A stretch of DNA of 32,591 nt from Leucothrix mucor (GCA_015663245.1 DQSN01000033.1:1-32591); one strand, 5' to 3'. Shown: positions 1 through 8,947, counted from the first letter of the stretch. A program made the numbers and translations. Notes: a model not told the origin generated them from the sequence alone.

Positions 1-94
1 GCGAATAGCAGGGCTATTTAACGATTTCAATAAGCTCAGATTATGAGGTTTATGGGATTTGCAGTAGCTTCTTAGTTCTCGGACAGGCTCCTAG
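1..94. mobile_element. Right end of a transposable element (rest lies left of the window)
   Basis: Bases 76-94 (TTCTCGGACAGGCTCCTAG) are identical to the outer 19 bases of the right terminal repeat of the complete MITE at 11792-11958. The subterminal block TTTGCAGTAGCTT (58-70) is also identical to that MITE at 11921-11933. Further inward the two differ. This suggests that the sequence here is the end of a longer, possibly transposase-bearing, parent element and that the MITE is a derivative. The end is a CTAG tetranucleotide, as in the MITE. The IS family cannot be named from this fragment. Confidence 0.6.
2..46 (+). CDS. Possible 3' end of a transposase gene (partial)
   Basis: One plus-strand frame is open from base 2 and ends at TGA 44-46, giving the tail RIAGLFNDFNKLRL. 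It stops about 48 bp before the terminal repeat of a mobile element (76-94), which is the usual distance between a transposase stop codon and an IS end. Only 14 codons are visible, so neither the family nor the coding status can be established. The call rests on position relative to the terminal repeat, not on homology. Confidence 0.3.
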   Translation, partial: RIAGLFNDFNKLRL

Positions 95-124
95 GAGGAT
101 GACCGAGAATGGTAAGCCTCCTAG
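91..124. repeat. 34-bp remnant of the same CTAG-bounded element family
   Basis: This stretch starts and ends with CTAG and has 8-bp inverted ends, CTAGGAGG (91-98) and CCTCCTAG (117-124). Between them lies ACCGAGAATGGTAAGC (101-116). Apart from its first base this matches the left end of the MITE at 11802-11817, which reads TCCGAGAATGGTAAGC. It appears to be an element collapsed to little more than its two ends. It shares its first CTAG with the element end on its left. Confidence 0.5.
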
Positions 125-196
125 TACAAAAAATGGCAATCTCACCCATAACTTGAGGTCTAAACTCCCAACCTCTACATTGAAAGATTTCACCTT

Positions 197-217
197 AGCC
201 CTTCTAGGGCTGTTTTT
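197..217 (+). terminator. Rho-independent terminator, plus strand
   Basis: The stem AGCCCT (197-202) pairs with AGGGCT (206-211) around a 3-base loop and is followed by GTTTTT. It would stop plus-strand transcription arriving from the left, including read-through from the mobile element. It points against the lipoprotein gene that ends at 248 on the minus strand. Confidence 0.55.
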
Positions 218-247
218 CTACGTACCGATTTCTCAAGCTTAGATAGT

Positions 248-826
248 TTATATTTCTTGAGCAGGCGGGGTTTGGCTTCCTGATGAGTTAGGTGGTAGTG
301 ACCGATCTAATTCTTGCTTTAACTCTTTAGCACCTTCCTCAAGGCTTTTGCCAAGATCGTTCATAGAGTCGGAGAAGGACTTATCTAGTTCATTGATGCC
401 TTGTTGCAGCATATTATTTAATTGATCAAACACGTTATTTACGGTTTGTTTTACGACTGAGCCTAGTGATTTTTTCACGTCCACTCGCCAGCCGTGGTCT
501 GTTTTAACTAAAACTGTTTTTCCTGGGATGCGTACACTTTGTTGTCCTTCGCGATTACTGTGCAAAGTTACTGCTATTTCGGCACTATTTTCACCAATCA
601 TTTGCTCGCCTAAGTCAAAACGCTCGGGGTGTGTTTTACTGCTATTGAGGTATTTTAAATATTCAACGGTATCCCATGTAGCGAAAGCTTTGGCTTGTTC
701 CATGTCTTTATCTACCACTGCCTGCCAAAAACCTTTGCTTGTGGCTTCTGGAGAATCACTGACATTGCCACAGCCTTGCACTGTGAAAAGTAAAATCAGG
801 AAAGGGATCATTAAATATTGTTTCAT
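248..826 (-). CDS. Small lipoprotein, NTF2/DUF4878-like
   Basis: This is a 192-aa lipoprotein. The N-terminus is a short hydrophobic signal ending in the lipobox VQGC, with Cys19 as the predicted lipidated residue. Residues 25-115 (SPEATSKGFWQAVVDKD, later KTDHGWRVDVKKS) have the pattern of the DUF4878/NTF2-like lipoprotein fold: a short helix with a conserved FW..A stretch, then a beta-sheet ending in GWRVD. Residues 120-175 are predicted amphipathic or coiled helix, and the tail is Pro/Ser-rich. The start codon overlaps the stop of the upstream methylthiotransferase gene by 4 bases (ATGA, 823-826), so the two are probably translationally coupled. No function can be assigned. The role is presumably in the envelope, which makes coupling to a tRNA-modifying enzyme unexplained. 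Confidence 0.8.
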   Translation of the reverse strand: MKQYLMIPFLILLFTVQGCGNVSDSPEATSKGFWQAVVDKDMEQAKAFATWDTVEYLKYLNSSKTHPERFDLGEQMIGENSAEIAVTLHSNREGQQSVRIPGKTVLVKTDHGWRVDVKKSLGSVVKQTVNNVFDQLNNMLQQGINELDKSFSDSMNDLGKSLEEGAKELKQELDRSLPPNSSGSQTPPAQEI

Positions 827-2124
827 ATGACTATGCCTTGCAAGTTTAAATTATCCATAGAAAAACTATCAATGCGTGTTTTGACGATTCTATTTTTTAA
901 GGAAGGATTAGTTTCTATATGGGTGTTAGCAATGCGAGTTTCAACTTTTAGATAGTTAGGTGCATAGCCCGTATAGATCATCGAACCCCCATCTTGTTTA
1001 GCCTGCTCCCATAATACATCGACGTCCAAACCTTTTTGCTTGCTTAGCATTTGCTGTTTCATTGTTGCAGCTAAGGCATGTAATTCTCTGCTACGTTGTT
1101 TTTTTATTTCCTGATCAACGGGATTCGCCAAACGCGCTGCTTTAGTTCCTTCTCGGGGTGAGTAGGAGAATATATGTAGGTGTCCGAAGCCAAGTGCTTC
1201 TACATATTCCATTGTTTGCGCCCATTCCTCATCGGTTTCGCCAGGAAAGCCGACAATAATGTCGGAGGTCACATTAAAGTGAGGAATAGCTGTACGTGCC
1301 TGTTCAACAAGTTCTTTAAATTCAGCCGTTTTGCAACGGCGTGACATGCGTCTTAACACCGAGTCTGCGCCACTTTGCAACGGTAGATGCATATGCGGCA
1401 TTAAGCGTGAATTTTCAAACAGTTCAAAAAAGTTTTCAGGTAAATCCCAAGGCTCTACTGAGGCAAAACGTACACGCGGAATATCGGTATCTTGCAGAAT
1501 TAATTTAACTAAATCATAGAGCGTTGCATCAATATCACTACCATAACCTCCGACATGCACGCCTGTTAATACGACCTCTTGGATACCTTCCTCAACTAGA
1601 GCATTCACTTCATCAATAATATCAGCAAGACTGCGGCTGCGTTCATCACCCCTTGCGACCGTTACTATGCAAAAAGTACAACGGTAACGACAGCCATCTT
1701 GGATTTTTATAAAGGCACGCTGACGACCACGAATAAAGAGCGAACTCTCTCCTGGCTCCATAGCCACTAATGGCATGGTATTGCCAGAAAAAGCATCCAT
1801 CACATGCTGTGGTAAGTTATCTTTTTCTTGATTAGGCACAACTAAATCGACACCTATTCGCTCTGCGACACTTTCATTATCAAGCGTCGCATAACAACCA
1901 CTAACTACTAACTTAGAATGAGGATTTTCGCGATGCAGGCGATTCATCAATTTGCGGGATTTTTTTGTCGCATCGGTAGTAACGGCACAGGTATTAAGCA
2001 CCACAACATCGGCATTGCTTGGCTCCGCTACAATATCATGTCCTGACGCCCGAAAAGAGCGTGACCACTGCTCTAATTCTGCTTCGTTTAAGCGACAGCC
2101 TAATGCTTTTAAATGTACTTTCAT
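823..2124 (-). CDS. mtaB: MtaB-type tRNA methylthiotransferase (radical SAM)
   Basis: This 433-aa protein belongs to the methylthiotransferase family (MiaB/RimO/MtaB). The N-terminal UPF0004 domain supplies Cys10, Cys46 and Cys77 (LKALGCRLN, LNTCAVT, SGCYA), which ligate the auxiliary 4Fe-4S cluster. The radical SAM motif is Cys145-x3-Cys149-x2-Cys152 (DGCRYRCTFC). A C-terminal stretch (about 380-433) could be a weak TRAM domain. The LGCRLNEAE opening and overall length fit the MtaB branch, which converts t6A37 to ms2t6A in ANN-decoding tRNAs, better than MiaB or RimO. The branch was assigned by eye. E. coli has MiaB and RimO but no MtaB, so the gene is an accessory modification gene for this class. 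It heads a two-gene unit with the lipoprotein at 248-826. Confidence 0.82.
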   Translation of the reverse strand: MKVHLKALGCRLNEAELEQWSRSFRASGHDIVAEPSNADVVVLNTCAVTTDATKKSRKLMNRLHRENPHSKLVVSGCYATLDNESVAERIGVDLVVPNQEKDNLPQHVMDAFSGNTMPLVAMEPGESSLFIRGRQRAFIKIQDGCRYRCTFCIVTVARGDERSRSLADIIDEVNALVEEGIQEVVLTGVHVGGYGSDIDATLYDLVKLILQDTDIPRVRFASVEPWDLPENFFELFENSRLMPHMHLPLQSGADSVLRRMSRRCKTAEFKELVEQARTAIPHFNVTSDIIVGFPGETDEEWAQTMEYVEALGFGHLHIFSYSPREGTKAARLANPVDQEIKKQRSRELHALAATMKQQMLSKQKGLDVDVLWEQAKQDGGSMIYTGYAPNYLKVETRIANTHIETNPSLKNRIVKTRIDSFSMDNLNLQGIVI

Positions 2125-2176
2125 AAACTACAATTTCTTAATGGGGCATCTCTATTAATTAGAGCTACTCTAATGA

Positions 2177-2623
2177 TTAATGTTGAACCAAAGCGCGACC
2201 ATTGCGTAATAAGATTTTAACCTTATCGCCGACGTTAAAATTACCGCCTAATGATTGGGTAACTGAAACAAAACTTCCATCACTCTTTTTTACAATTAGT
2301 TCCAAAAGTTTCGGTGGCTTGCGTAAGGCACGCAAAATATTAGCTGCATTGATTGAGCCGTATATTCCAGAATGCCCACCACTGCCGACACTCACGCCAA
2401 TACTGCCACTATCCGCTAGACTGGCATCGTTAGTTTGCACTATTTTTTTCAGTTGAACGATAGTACCAATCTCTACTTTAGAAATAACCCCCATAGCTTC
2501 TGTTGATTTTGCCACCTGTACGGAAGTATTCGCAACCTGTTTGGGGGCATTGGATGAACACGCTGAGATTGATAAAACGATCAATACAAATACTGCCAAA
2601 GGCGAAAAGTTAAACGAAGTCAT
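2177..2623 (-). CDS. SlyB/Pcp-like outer-membrane lipoprotein
   Basis: The chosen start is the ATG at 2621-2623, preceded by an AAGG ribosome-binding site about 8 bases upstream. It gives 148 aa with a clean signal peptide and lipobox (ISAC). The frame is open further to a TTG at 2665, inside the upstream gene, but that start would put a hydrophilic extension before the signal. The mature protein has a central glycine-rich segment (GSIGVSVGSGGHSGIYGSI) like the glycine zipper of SlyB. It ends in ELIVKKSDGSFVSVTQ..FNVGDKVKIL, which closely follows the SlyB/Pcp C-terminal beta domain. SlyB proteins act in outer-membrane stability. The glycine zipper is less regular than in E. coli SlyB, so the name is given as a likeness. 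Confidence 0.75.
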   Translation of the reverse strand: MTSFNFSPLAVFVLIVLSISACSSNAPKQVANTSVQVAKSTEAMGVISKVEIGTIVQLKKIVQTNDASLADSGSIGVSVGSGGHSGIYGSINAANILRALRKPPKLLELIVKKSDGSFVSVTQSLGGNFNVGDKVKILLRNGRALVQH

Positions 2624-2646
2624 ATTAATACCTTGCGATAGAATAG

Positions 2647-3066
2647 TTATATTTTTTTGAGACAATCTAAATAAGCATTTTCATCGGGTGCTGTTTGATT
2701 GCGTTGAGCCGTCCAAATGGCTTCACCTAGACATTCCATCATCTTATGTTCGGCTTCATGCTCACCGTGTTTGAGCACTAACTGTTGGTAGCGTTCTTTT
2801 ATGCCTATAGGACGATCTGTTGATATTTGCTCATGTAAACCTAGGTGCATTCCCATATGTAAAAAAGGATTACTCTCACCCATTTCGGGCAAAAAATCGG
2901 CTTTAATGGAAACTACAGGTGCTTCTAGCATTTTATGATATTCAGGATGCAACTTTACCACGCTGACAATTTGTTGCTCTAAAGGAGACAATAATTGTTG
3001 CTGATTGAATTTTTCCCAGCTATCGCAATAAAGCTTACGCATCGAGTCTCTGTCAGTATCAAACAT
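2647..3066 (-). CDS. DUF1841 family protein
   Basis: The 139-aa protein matches the DUF1841 pattern throughout: FDTDRDSMRKLYCDSWEKF at the start, HPEYH near residue 40, NPFLHMGMHLGLHEQ near 67-81 and HKMMECLGEAIWTAQRN near 107-123. It is His-rich in the central helix (H70, H74, H78), which could suggest metal binding, although no function is established for the family. DUF1841 genes commonly sit beside nth in beta- and gammaproteobacteria, and here the gene begins 9 bases after the nth stop, so they are probably co-transcribed. It has no signal peptide and is predicted cytoplasmic. Confidence 0.85.
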   Translation of the reverse strand: MFDTDRDSMRKLYCDSWEKFNQQQLLSPLEQQIVSVVKLHPEYHKMLEAPVVSIKADFLPEMGESNPFLHMGMHLGLHEQISTDRPIGIKERYQQLVLKHGEHEAEHKMMECLGEAIWTAQRNQTAPDENAYLDCLKKI

Positions 3067-3075
3067 GGCTTCGCC

Positions 3076-3708
3076 CTATTCCGTTTTTTCTTTAAAATCA
3101 CATAAATCAGAGATCAAACACGCGCCACACTTTGGGTTTCTTGCAACACAAATATAACGCCCATGTAATATCAACCAATGGTGCGCATCGACCATAAATT
3201 CTTTAGGAATGTGTCGAAGTAATTTTTTTTCTACTTCCAACACATTTTTACCTTTAGCAATACCTGTTCTATTACCAACACGAAATATATGCGTGTCTAC
3301 CGCCATTGTCGGATGCCCAAATGCGGTATTCAAAACCACGTTTGCTGTTTTTCGCCCCACACCATGCAAAGCTTCTAATGCCACGCGATTATCAGGTACT
3401 TGCGACTGATGTTGTTCGATTAATATCTGACAAGTTTTAATGATATTTTTACCCTTGGCATTGTACAAACCAATAGTCTTAATATATTCCTTTAAGCCTT
3501 CTTCACCTAAAGCAAAGATAGCTTCTGGCGTATTTGCAACGGGGTAGAGTTTATCCGTCGCCTTATTCACGCCTTTATCTGTTGACTGAGCAGAAAGGAT
3601 CACCGCTATTAGTAATTCAAAGGGAGAATTGTAGTGAAGCTCTGTCTTTGGCTCAGGATTATCCTCCCGCCAACGCCTAAAAATCTCAAAACGCTTATCT
3701 TTATTCAT
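3076..3708 (-). CDS. nth: Endonuclease III (DNA glycosylase/AP lyase)
   Basis: Endonuclease III removes oxidised pyrimidines from DNA and cleaves the abasic site, the first steps of base excision repair. At 210 aa it lines up with E. coli Nth without offset. The helix-hairpin-helix LHGVGRKTA carries catalytic Lys120, Asp138 lies in VDTHIFRV, and the C-terminal 4Fe-4S cluster is Cys187-x6-Cys194-x2-Cys197-x5-Cys203. The gene follows rsxE by 16 bases, the same rsxE-nth order as in E. coli, so it probably forms the tail of the rsx operon. All key residues are present. Confidence 0.97.
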   Translation of the reverse strand: MNKDKRFEIFRRWREDNPEPKTELHYNSPFELLIAVILSAQSTDKGVNKATDKLYPVANTPEAIFALGEEGLKEYIKTIGLYNAKGKNIIKTCQILIEQHQSQVPDNRVALEALHGVGRKTANVVLNTAFGHPTMAVDTHIFRVGNRTGIAKGKNVLEVEKKLLRHIPKEFMVDAHHWLILHGRYICVARNPKCGACLISDLCDFKEKTE

Positions 3709-3724
3709 TTTTCCAGCCTGAATT

Positions 3725-4435
3725 CTAAGGGCTTTCTACGGCAACAGGAATTGCAGATATTGAAGATTCTTTTCGCTTTTCAAGCCAGCGGTCAACAATA
3801 TTTTTAAATGCAATCAAAAAGCCTAACCCTAAAAAAGCGCCTGGGGGTAAAACGGCTAATAAAAAGCCTTTGTAATCATCAAAAACTTGTACGGTTAAAA
3901 AGTTTGCGCCTTCACCAAACATAACCGCAGCATTTTCAAACAATGTTCCATTACCGATTAATTCACGCATTGCCCCCAATGCCACCAGAACTAGCATAAA
4001 GCCTATTCCCATCATTATTCCATCAACAATGGCGGGTAACATGGCATTTCTTGATGCAAAAGCTTCTGCTCTGCCAATAATCGCGCAGTTCGTCACAATT
4101 AAGGGAATAAAAATACCCAGTACTAGATGTAAATGTGGCAACCATGCATGCATCAACAAGTCGATGACAGTTACATTCGAGGCAATGACTAATACATAAA
4201 AAGGAATACGAATTTCTTTGCGTATCCAGTTGCGACTAAAAGATATCGAAGCATTAGAAATAACCAAAGTAACCAAAGTTGCGATGCCTAAGCCAATACC
4301 ATTAACTACATTTCCTGTCACCGCCAACAGCGGGCAAAGCCCTAACAATTGAACTAGACCAGGGTTATTGTGCCACAGACCATCCATTGTTAGTTGTTGA
4401 TAATTTACCGCAGGAGACTTTTCTTCTTCACTCAT
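3725..4435 (-). CDS. rsxE: Electron transport complex subunit RsxE/RnfE
   Basis: RsxE is an integral inner-membrane subunit of the Rnf/Rsx complex, which couples electron transfer between ferredoxin and NAD(H) to ion movement. In E. coli it keeps SoxR reduced. The 236-aa protein has about six hydrophobic segments and the signature [18 protein letters not shown] near residues 33-50. It also has the [14 protein letters not shown] motif near 115-128, where the cysteines of RsxA and RsxE are thought to bind an iron-sulfur centre in the membrane. It is paralogous to RsxA, with the matching LCPFMG and TNCAVLG motifs. The start lies 1 base after the rsxG stop, so translation is likely coupled. Confidence 0.95.
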   Translation of the reverse strand: MSEEEKSPAVNYQQLTMDGLWHNNPGLVQLLGLCPLLAVTGNVVNGIGLGIATLVTLVISNASISFSRNWIRKEIRIPFYVLVIASNVTVIDLLMHAWLPHLHLVLGIFIPLIVTNCAIIGRAEAFASRNAMLPAIVDGIMMGIGFMLVLVALGAMRELIGNGTLFENAAVMFGEGANFLTVQVFDDYKGFLLAVLPPGAFLGLGFLIAFKNIVDRWLEKRKESSISAIPVAVESP

Positions 4436-4436
4436 T

Positions 4437-5093
4437 TTACTTAGCCTCTTTTTTTATACTTTGAGCAGGTGATTTTGCAAATAATATTGACATATTTTCG
4501 TGTGCATACATTAAAACATGCTCGACCAGCTCCACAATTGCACGCGGTGTGATAGTTGCGCCTGTAAATTGATCGAACTCACCACCATCTTTTTTGACTG
4601 CCCAAGATTTCACCGAAGGTTCAGCCAAAAACTTACCTTTAAAACCAAGAATCCAATCACTTTTCTTTACTTCAACCTTATCCCCTAGCCCTGGTGTTTC
4701 CTTATGCTCGACCACACGTACACCCGTTACATGCTTGTCTTTATAATTTACACCAACTAATAGGGTGATTCTGCCACTATAACCTTGCAAGGTTGTCACT
4801 CTAAAAATAGCCGCGATCGGTTCACCTGATTTGCTTTTCGCTAAATAAACACTGGAGTCGTAGGGTAGATCAAACGCTTCGGCACTGACGATTTTATAAT
4901 CTTCATTAAGATCATTATCGTAACGTGAGACATCTAGCACCTCATTCCACTTTTGTTGTAATAACAGACGCTGATTTTCAACAATCTTCTCTTTTGTCAG
5001 CAGGTGCGAAACAGAAACAAATAATACACCGATAAAAGCAAACAGTGCTAACAGCAAGCCCGACTTACGCATCGCAATCATATGTTTTTGCAT
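4437..5093 (-). CDS. rsxG: Electron transport complex subunit RsxG/RnfG
   Basis: RsxG is the membrane-anchored, periplasm-facing flavoprotein subunit of the Rnf/Rsx complex. The 218-aa product has one N-terminal transmembrane helix (about residues 12-32) and an FMN-binding domain. The flavinylation motif is TGATIT at 177-182; by family knowledge the final Thr182 carries covalent FMN. The typical [13 protein letters not shown] stretch (127-139) is present. The start overlaps the rsxD stop by one base (TAATG at 5091-5095). Covalent flavinylation would need an ApbE-type transferase, which is not in this window. Confidence 0.95.
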   Translation of the reverse strand: MQKHMIAMRKSGLLLALFAFIGVLFVSVSHLLTKEKIVENQRLLLQQKWNEVLDVSRYDNDLNEDYKIVSAEAFDLPYDSSVYLAKSKSGEPIAAIFRVTTLQGYSGRITLLVGVNYKDKHVTGVRVVEHKETPGLGDKVEVKKSDWILGFKGKFLAEPSVKSWAVKKDGGEFDQFTGATITPRAIVELVEHVLMYAHENMSILFAKSPAQSIKKEAK

Positions 5094-6139
5094 TACTTGC
5101 CTCCCGACTTCGCGCCAAATACACGCGTTTGAGTGAAGTAATCTATCATCGGCACAGACATATTCATAATAAGCACGGAGAATGCAATAGCATCGGGATA
5201 GTTACCCCATGTTCTGATGATATAAATAAAGAAGCCTATGCTTGCCCCGTATATCAACTGACCGCGTGGCGTTGTACAAGCAGATACAGGGTCGGTTGCG
5301 ATAAAGAAAGCACCCAGCATGGTTGCACCGCTAAAAATATGAAATAGGGATGATTGATGCATGTCAGGCTCTATCCACCCAACCACAAATGCCATTGCTG
5401 CAAGTGCTACTAATAACGAAGCAGGAATACGCCAGTTGATGATGCCTTTATAAAGTAGCCACAAGCCGCCCAATAAAAAAGCAGCGCTAATCCATTCCCA
5501 TGATTTACCTGAAACTAAGCCATAATGGCTCGTCTGGATGATTTCAGAAAAATACATACCTGAACGTAACTCTGTTTTCACATCGTCCAAGGGGGTTGCC
5601 ATGGTCATTGCATCCCATTGCGTAGTGCTAAATACCTCACTTAAACCAGTAAAAACAACAGTAATAGACTCTGATAATGTTGGTAAATTACCATCACTAA
5701 ACTGGGGGTGAATCCACTGACTCATTTCTAAAGGAAAGGAAACAATGAGTACGGCAAAACCAACCATTGCAGGGTTAAAAGGATTATAGCCCAAGCCACC
5801 ATAAAGATGTTTTGCAATGACAATCGCAAAAAACAAGCCAACCACGACAATCCACCACGGAGCAAGGGGAGGCAAAGTTAAGCCAAACAAACACGCAGTG
5901 ACAATCGCACTATAATCGCTGAGAAAGACTTTGATAGGACGCTTTCTTAGCCAGAGTGATATGATTTCAAACGTCAGAGCAACAATAATCGCAAAGACAA
6001 CATTAATGAGTATTCCCCAACCATAAAAATAGCTCATCACGGCAATACCAGGCACTAAAGCGTAGAGTACCTGACGCATGACAGCAGCAACGTTCGAGGC
6101 ACTACCCACAAACGGTGAATTATCCGTTTTAAATTGCAT
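5093..6139 (-). CDS. rsxD: Electron transport complex subunit RsxD/RnfD
   Basis: RsxD is a polytopic inner-membrane flavoprotein of the Rnf/Rsx complex, related to NqrB. The 348-aa sequence has many hydrophobic helices and the conserved LYGGLGYNPFNPAMVG (112-127), ATDPVSACTTPRGQ and FSVLIMN motifs. The flavinylation site is probably Thr182 in TMATPLD, the counterpart of Thr187 in E. coli RsxD. The gene is linked to both neighbours by TAATG junctions, at 6137-6141 with rsxC and at 5091-5095 with rsxG. These indicate tight translational coupling and a need for balanced subunit synthesis. Confidence 0.96.
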   Translation of the reverse strand: MQFKTDNSPFVGSASNVAAVMRQVLYALVPGIAVMSYFYGWGILINVVFAIIVALTFEIISLWLRKRPIKVFLSDYSAIVTACLFGLTLPPLAPWWIVVVGLFFAIVIAKHLYGGLGYNPFNPAMVGFAVLIVSFPLEMSQWIHPQFSDGNLPTLSESITVVFTGLSEVFSTTQWDAMTMATPLDDVKTELRSGMYFSEIIQTSHYGLVSGKSWEWISAAFLLGGLWLLYKGIINWRIPASLLVALAAMAFVVGWIEPDMHQSSLFHIFSGATMLGAFFIATDPVSACTTPRGQLIYGASIGFFIYIIRTWGNYPDAIAFSVLIMNMSVPMIDYFTQTRVFGAKSGGK

Positions 6140-7755
6140 TATGCCTCCGTCTCATTTTTAGCATCCTTAACTTTAGCCTCGGTCTCTCTCGCTATTTTTT
6201 TAGCTTTAGCTCTATCTAATGCCGCTTGAATTGCATCCTTTTTAGCTTTATCCGCAGAAGCCCCTGCTTTCTTTTTCTGCAAGGCTTCTTTGTGCTTACG
6301 ACGTTTTTCATCACGTTCTTGCTTTTCACGCACTTTTCTAAACTCCAAAAACTCATGGCGTTCACGTGCTATATCGGATTTAACTAGGGCTAACTCTTGT
6401 GCGTGTATTTCAGATTTAGCAAAGCGGAAATAACTCACTAAAGGGATATGACTAGGACAAACAAAATCACAACAGCCACATTCAATACAACTGTTTAGCT
6501 TATGCTCGCTAACCCTTTCATAGTCTTTAGCTTGAGTATGCCAATAAAGTTGCTGTGGCAACAAGTTTGCAGGACAAGCATCCACGCACTTACCACAGCG
6601 AATACAAGGCATTTGCAGTTGTGATGAATGCGGCGAATGTGCTTGCTGTAAGACAGCATCCGATGCGACTAAAAAGCAGTTGCTGGCTTTAACCATGGGA
6701 ATATCATCATGTGACAAAGCGAAACCCATCATTGGACCACCCATAATTAACCGCTGAGCATCGGTGGTATAACCACCTGCTTGCATCACTAAATCACTCA
6801 CTGCTGTGCCAATTAGTGCTTCTATATTTTGCGGGTTTTGTACACCATCCCCCGTAATCGTTAGCACTCTTGATATTAGTGGCTCGCCTTTTACGACGGC
6901 TTTGTACAGTGCATAAGTGGTGGCAATATTATGGCAAAGGATATTTAAATTGAGGGGAATACCATCAACAGGAACTTCTTTACCTGTGAGAATTCTGATT
7001 AATTGCTTTTCACCACCGCTAGGATAAATAGTAGGAATCTCGCAGACATGCACATTATCTAACACTGTCGTTGCTTGCTGCATTGCACTTATCGCCTGCG
7101 GCTTGTTATCTTCGATACCGATCAAACATTGCTTCGGTTTTAATAGTTGTAATAATATGCGTATACCAATGACTATTTCATCCGCACGTTCACGCATTAG
7201 CCTATCGTCACAGCTAATATAAGGCTCACACTCTGCGGCATTGATGATTAAAGTCTCAACACCTTGTTTTGCAGAAGAGTCAACTTTTACAAAGGAGGGA
7301 AAAGCTGCGCCCCCTAAGCCTACAAGACCAGCGACGTCGATACGTTCTAACAGTGTTGTAGCATCACATTGTGTAAAATCTGCATAAGGCTCTAAGCGAC
7401 AATCACCCCAATCATCTTGCCCATCTAGCTCTAACACCAGACATAAACCACTTAAGGTAGAGGGATGAGGAATAGCCCGCTTTTCAATCGCACTGATAGT
7501 TCCTGAGCTGGGAGCATGAATTACAGCACCGAGTTGCTCATCAGCTATCTTTGTCAGTACTTGTCCTTTGCTTACCTTGTCACCCACCACAACTAATATT
7601 TCTGCAACCGCACCAATATGCTGCTGTATAGGTAAAATTAATTTCTTGGGAAGTGGCGATATGGCGATAGCTTGCGTGGTGGAAGCATCCTTATGAAAAT
7701 CTGGATGAACACCGCCGTTGAATTTCCACAATTTACGCTTTGCAGATTCACTCAT
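6139..7755 (-). CDS. rsxC: Electron transport complex subunit RsxC/RnfC
   Basis: RsxC is the cytoplasmic subunit that binds NADH and FMN and passes electrons through two 4Fe-4S clusters. The visible order is an N-terminal barrel-sandwich region, the glycine-rich [12 protein letters not shown] (147-158), AECEPY (174-179), and ferredoxin motifs Cys384/387/390/394 and Cys423/426/429/433. The C-terminus (about 460-538) is a charged Lys/Ala/Glu-rich helix. At 538 aa it is much shorter than the roughly 740-aa E. coli protein, whose extra length is a repetitive Ala/Lys-rich tail. The core is complete, so this is natural variation and not truncation. The ATG overlaps the rsxB stop (ATGA, 7752-7755). 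Confidence 0.96.
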   Translation of the reverse strand: MSESAKRKLWKFNGGVHPDFHKDASTTQAIAISPLPKKLILPIQQHIGAVAEILVVVGDKVSKGQVLTKIADEQLGAVIHAPSSGTISAIEKRAIPHPSTLSGLCLVLELDGQDDWGDCRLEPYADFTQCDATTLLERIDVAGLVGLGGAAFPSFVKVDSSAKQGVETLIINAAECEPYISCDDRLMRERADEIVIGIRILLQLLKPKQCLIGIEDNKPQAISAMQQATTVLDNVHVCEIPTIYPSGGEKQLIRILTGKEVPVDGIPLNLNILCHNIATTYALYKAVVKGEPLISRVLTITGDGVQNPQNIEALIGTAVSDLVMQAGGYTTDAQRLIMGGPMMGFALSHDDIPMVKASNCFLVASDAVLQQAHSPHSSQLQMPCIRCGKCVDACPANLLPQQLYWHTQAKDYERVSEHKLNSCIECGCCDFVCPSHIPLVSYFRFAKSEIHAQELALVKSDIARERHEFLEFRKVREKQERDEKRRKHKEALQKKKAGASADKAKKDAIQAALDRAKAKKIARETEAKVKDAKNETEA

Positions 7756-8360
7756 GATGATGCGCCTTCTTTCTCTTCGACCACAACTGCCATTGCTTGC
7801 AAAGCACTAGCAGGGTGACTTGGCTCAGGCCACTTCCAACTTGCTGGGGTACTTTTGACAGGCTCCATGACAATACAATCAACTGGACAAGGGGGTAAGC
7901 ATAAATCACAACCCGTGCATTCAGATGCGATGACGGTATGCATATGTTTTGCAGAACCAACAATAGCATCGACAGGGCACGCCTGAATACACAGTGTACA
8001 ACCAATGCAAGTATCTTCGATGATAACCGCTACTGTAGCAACATCCTTATGTTCACCACGCTCGGCATCCAACGGCTCAACATCAACATCAAGCAAATCT
8101 GCTAGAGCCTGAATCGTCGCCTCACCACCTGGCGGGCATTGATTAATACCTATCTCGCCACTCGCAATTGCTTCGGCATAAGGGCGACAGCCTGCATAGC
8201 TACATTGTCCGCATTGAGTTTGTGGCAACAAACTATCGATCTGATCGGTGATAGGGTCGCCTTCAACTTTAAAACGTACTGAGGCATAACCTAGAACCAA
8301 GCCTAAAAAGCTGGCGAGTCCAACTAGCACTAGGACTGCCTTGATGATATCTGAGTCCAT
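7752..8360 (-). CDS. rsxB: Electron transport complex subunit RsxB/RnfB
   Basis: RsxB is the polyferredoxin subunit that docks ferredoxin or relays electrons within the Rnf/Rsx complex. The 202-aa product has an N-terminal membrane anchor (about 6-27) followed by three cluster motifs. The first is Cys50-x2-Cys53-x4-Cys58...Cys75 ([17 protein letters not shown]). Then come two bacterial ferredoxin motifs, Cys118/121/124/128 and Cys148/151/154/158. Length and order agree with E. coli RsxB, which has 192 aa. The start lies 5 bases after the rsxA stop. Another frame overlapping its 3' part is open but is a shadow. Confidence 0.97.
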   Translation of the reverse strand: MDSDIIKAVLVLVGLASFLGLVLGYASVRFKVEGDPITDQIDSLLPQTQCGQCSYAGCRPYAEAIASGEIGINQCPPGGEATIQALADLLDVDVEPLDAERGEHKDVATVAVIIEDTCIGCTLCIQACPVDAIVGSAKHMHTVIASECTGCDLCLPPCPVDCIVMEPVKSTPASWKWPEPSHPASALQAMAVVVEEKEGASS

Positions 8361-8365
8361 ACGCC

Positions 8366-8947
8366 CTATGCCTTAATCAAACCAGTAAAGCCCATAAAGG
8401 CAAGCGCCATCAAGCCCGCTGTGATCATTGCAATGGCATTTCCTTGAAATACTTCAGGCACATCGGATGCGGCTATTCTTTCTCGCATCGCCGCAAACAA
8501 TACTAGAATCAAGGTAAAGCCCATTGCCGAACCAAAGCCGTATAAGCCTGACTCAATAAAGCCATTTGATTTTTGTACATTTAATAGTGCCACACCCAAG
8601 ACCGCGCAATTAGTTGTAATCAAGGGTAAATAAATACCCAGTACGTTATGCAACAGAGGGCTGGTTTTATGCACCACTAATTCTGTAAACCCAACAATTC
8701 CCGCAATCACTAAGATAAAGCTAATCGTGCGTAGATACTCCAGGCCATTGGGAATCAATAGATACTTATGGATTAAATAGCTGGTGATAGAAGATAAAGT
8801 GAGAACAAACACTGTCGCCAAACCCATACCAATAGCCGTTTCTAATTTGCGAGAAACACCCATAAATGGACACAGTCCCAAAAACTGAGACAAGACGATA
8901 TTGTTAACCCATACCGTACCAATAATGATAAAAAAATATTCAATCAT
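8366..8947 (-). CDS. rsxA: Electron transport complex subunit RsxA/RnfA
   Basis: RsxA is an integral membrane subunit of the Rnf/Rsx complex and the first gene of the rsxABCDGE-nth string. At 193 aa it has the same length as the E. coli protein. Signature segments are [18 protein letters not shown] (15-32) and [13 protein letters not shown], which mirror those of RsxE and hold the cysteines thought to ligate a membrane-embedded iron-sulfur centre. About six transmembrane helices are apparent. No strong Shine-Dalgarno sequence is visible before the ATG (8945-8947). The operon promoter should lie in the 440-base AT-rich gap upstream, but no clear -35/-10 pair stands out on this strand. Confidence 0.96.
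   Translation of the reverse strand: MIEYFFIIIGTVWVNNIVLSQFLGLCPFMGVSRKLETAIGMGLATVFVLTLSSITSYLIHKYLLIPNGLEYLRTISFILVIAGIVGFTELVVHKTSPLLHNVLGIYLPLITTNCAVLGVALLNVQKSNGFIESGLYGFGSAMGFTLILVLFAAMRERIAASDVPEVFQGNAIAMITAGLMALAFMGFTGLIKA

Noticed and set aside
2624-2665. TTG start extending the SlyB-like lipoprotein
   Set aside because: It would precede the signal peptide with 14 hydrophilic residues; the ATG at 2623 has a good AAGG site.
7748-8005. 85-codon frame overlapping rsxB
   Set aside because: It lies in another frame of the well-supported rsxB gene, with no motif of its own.
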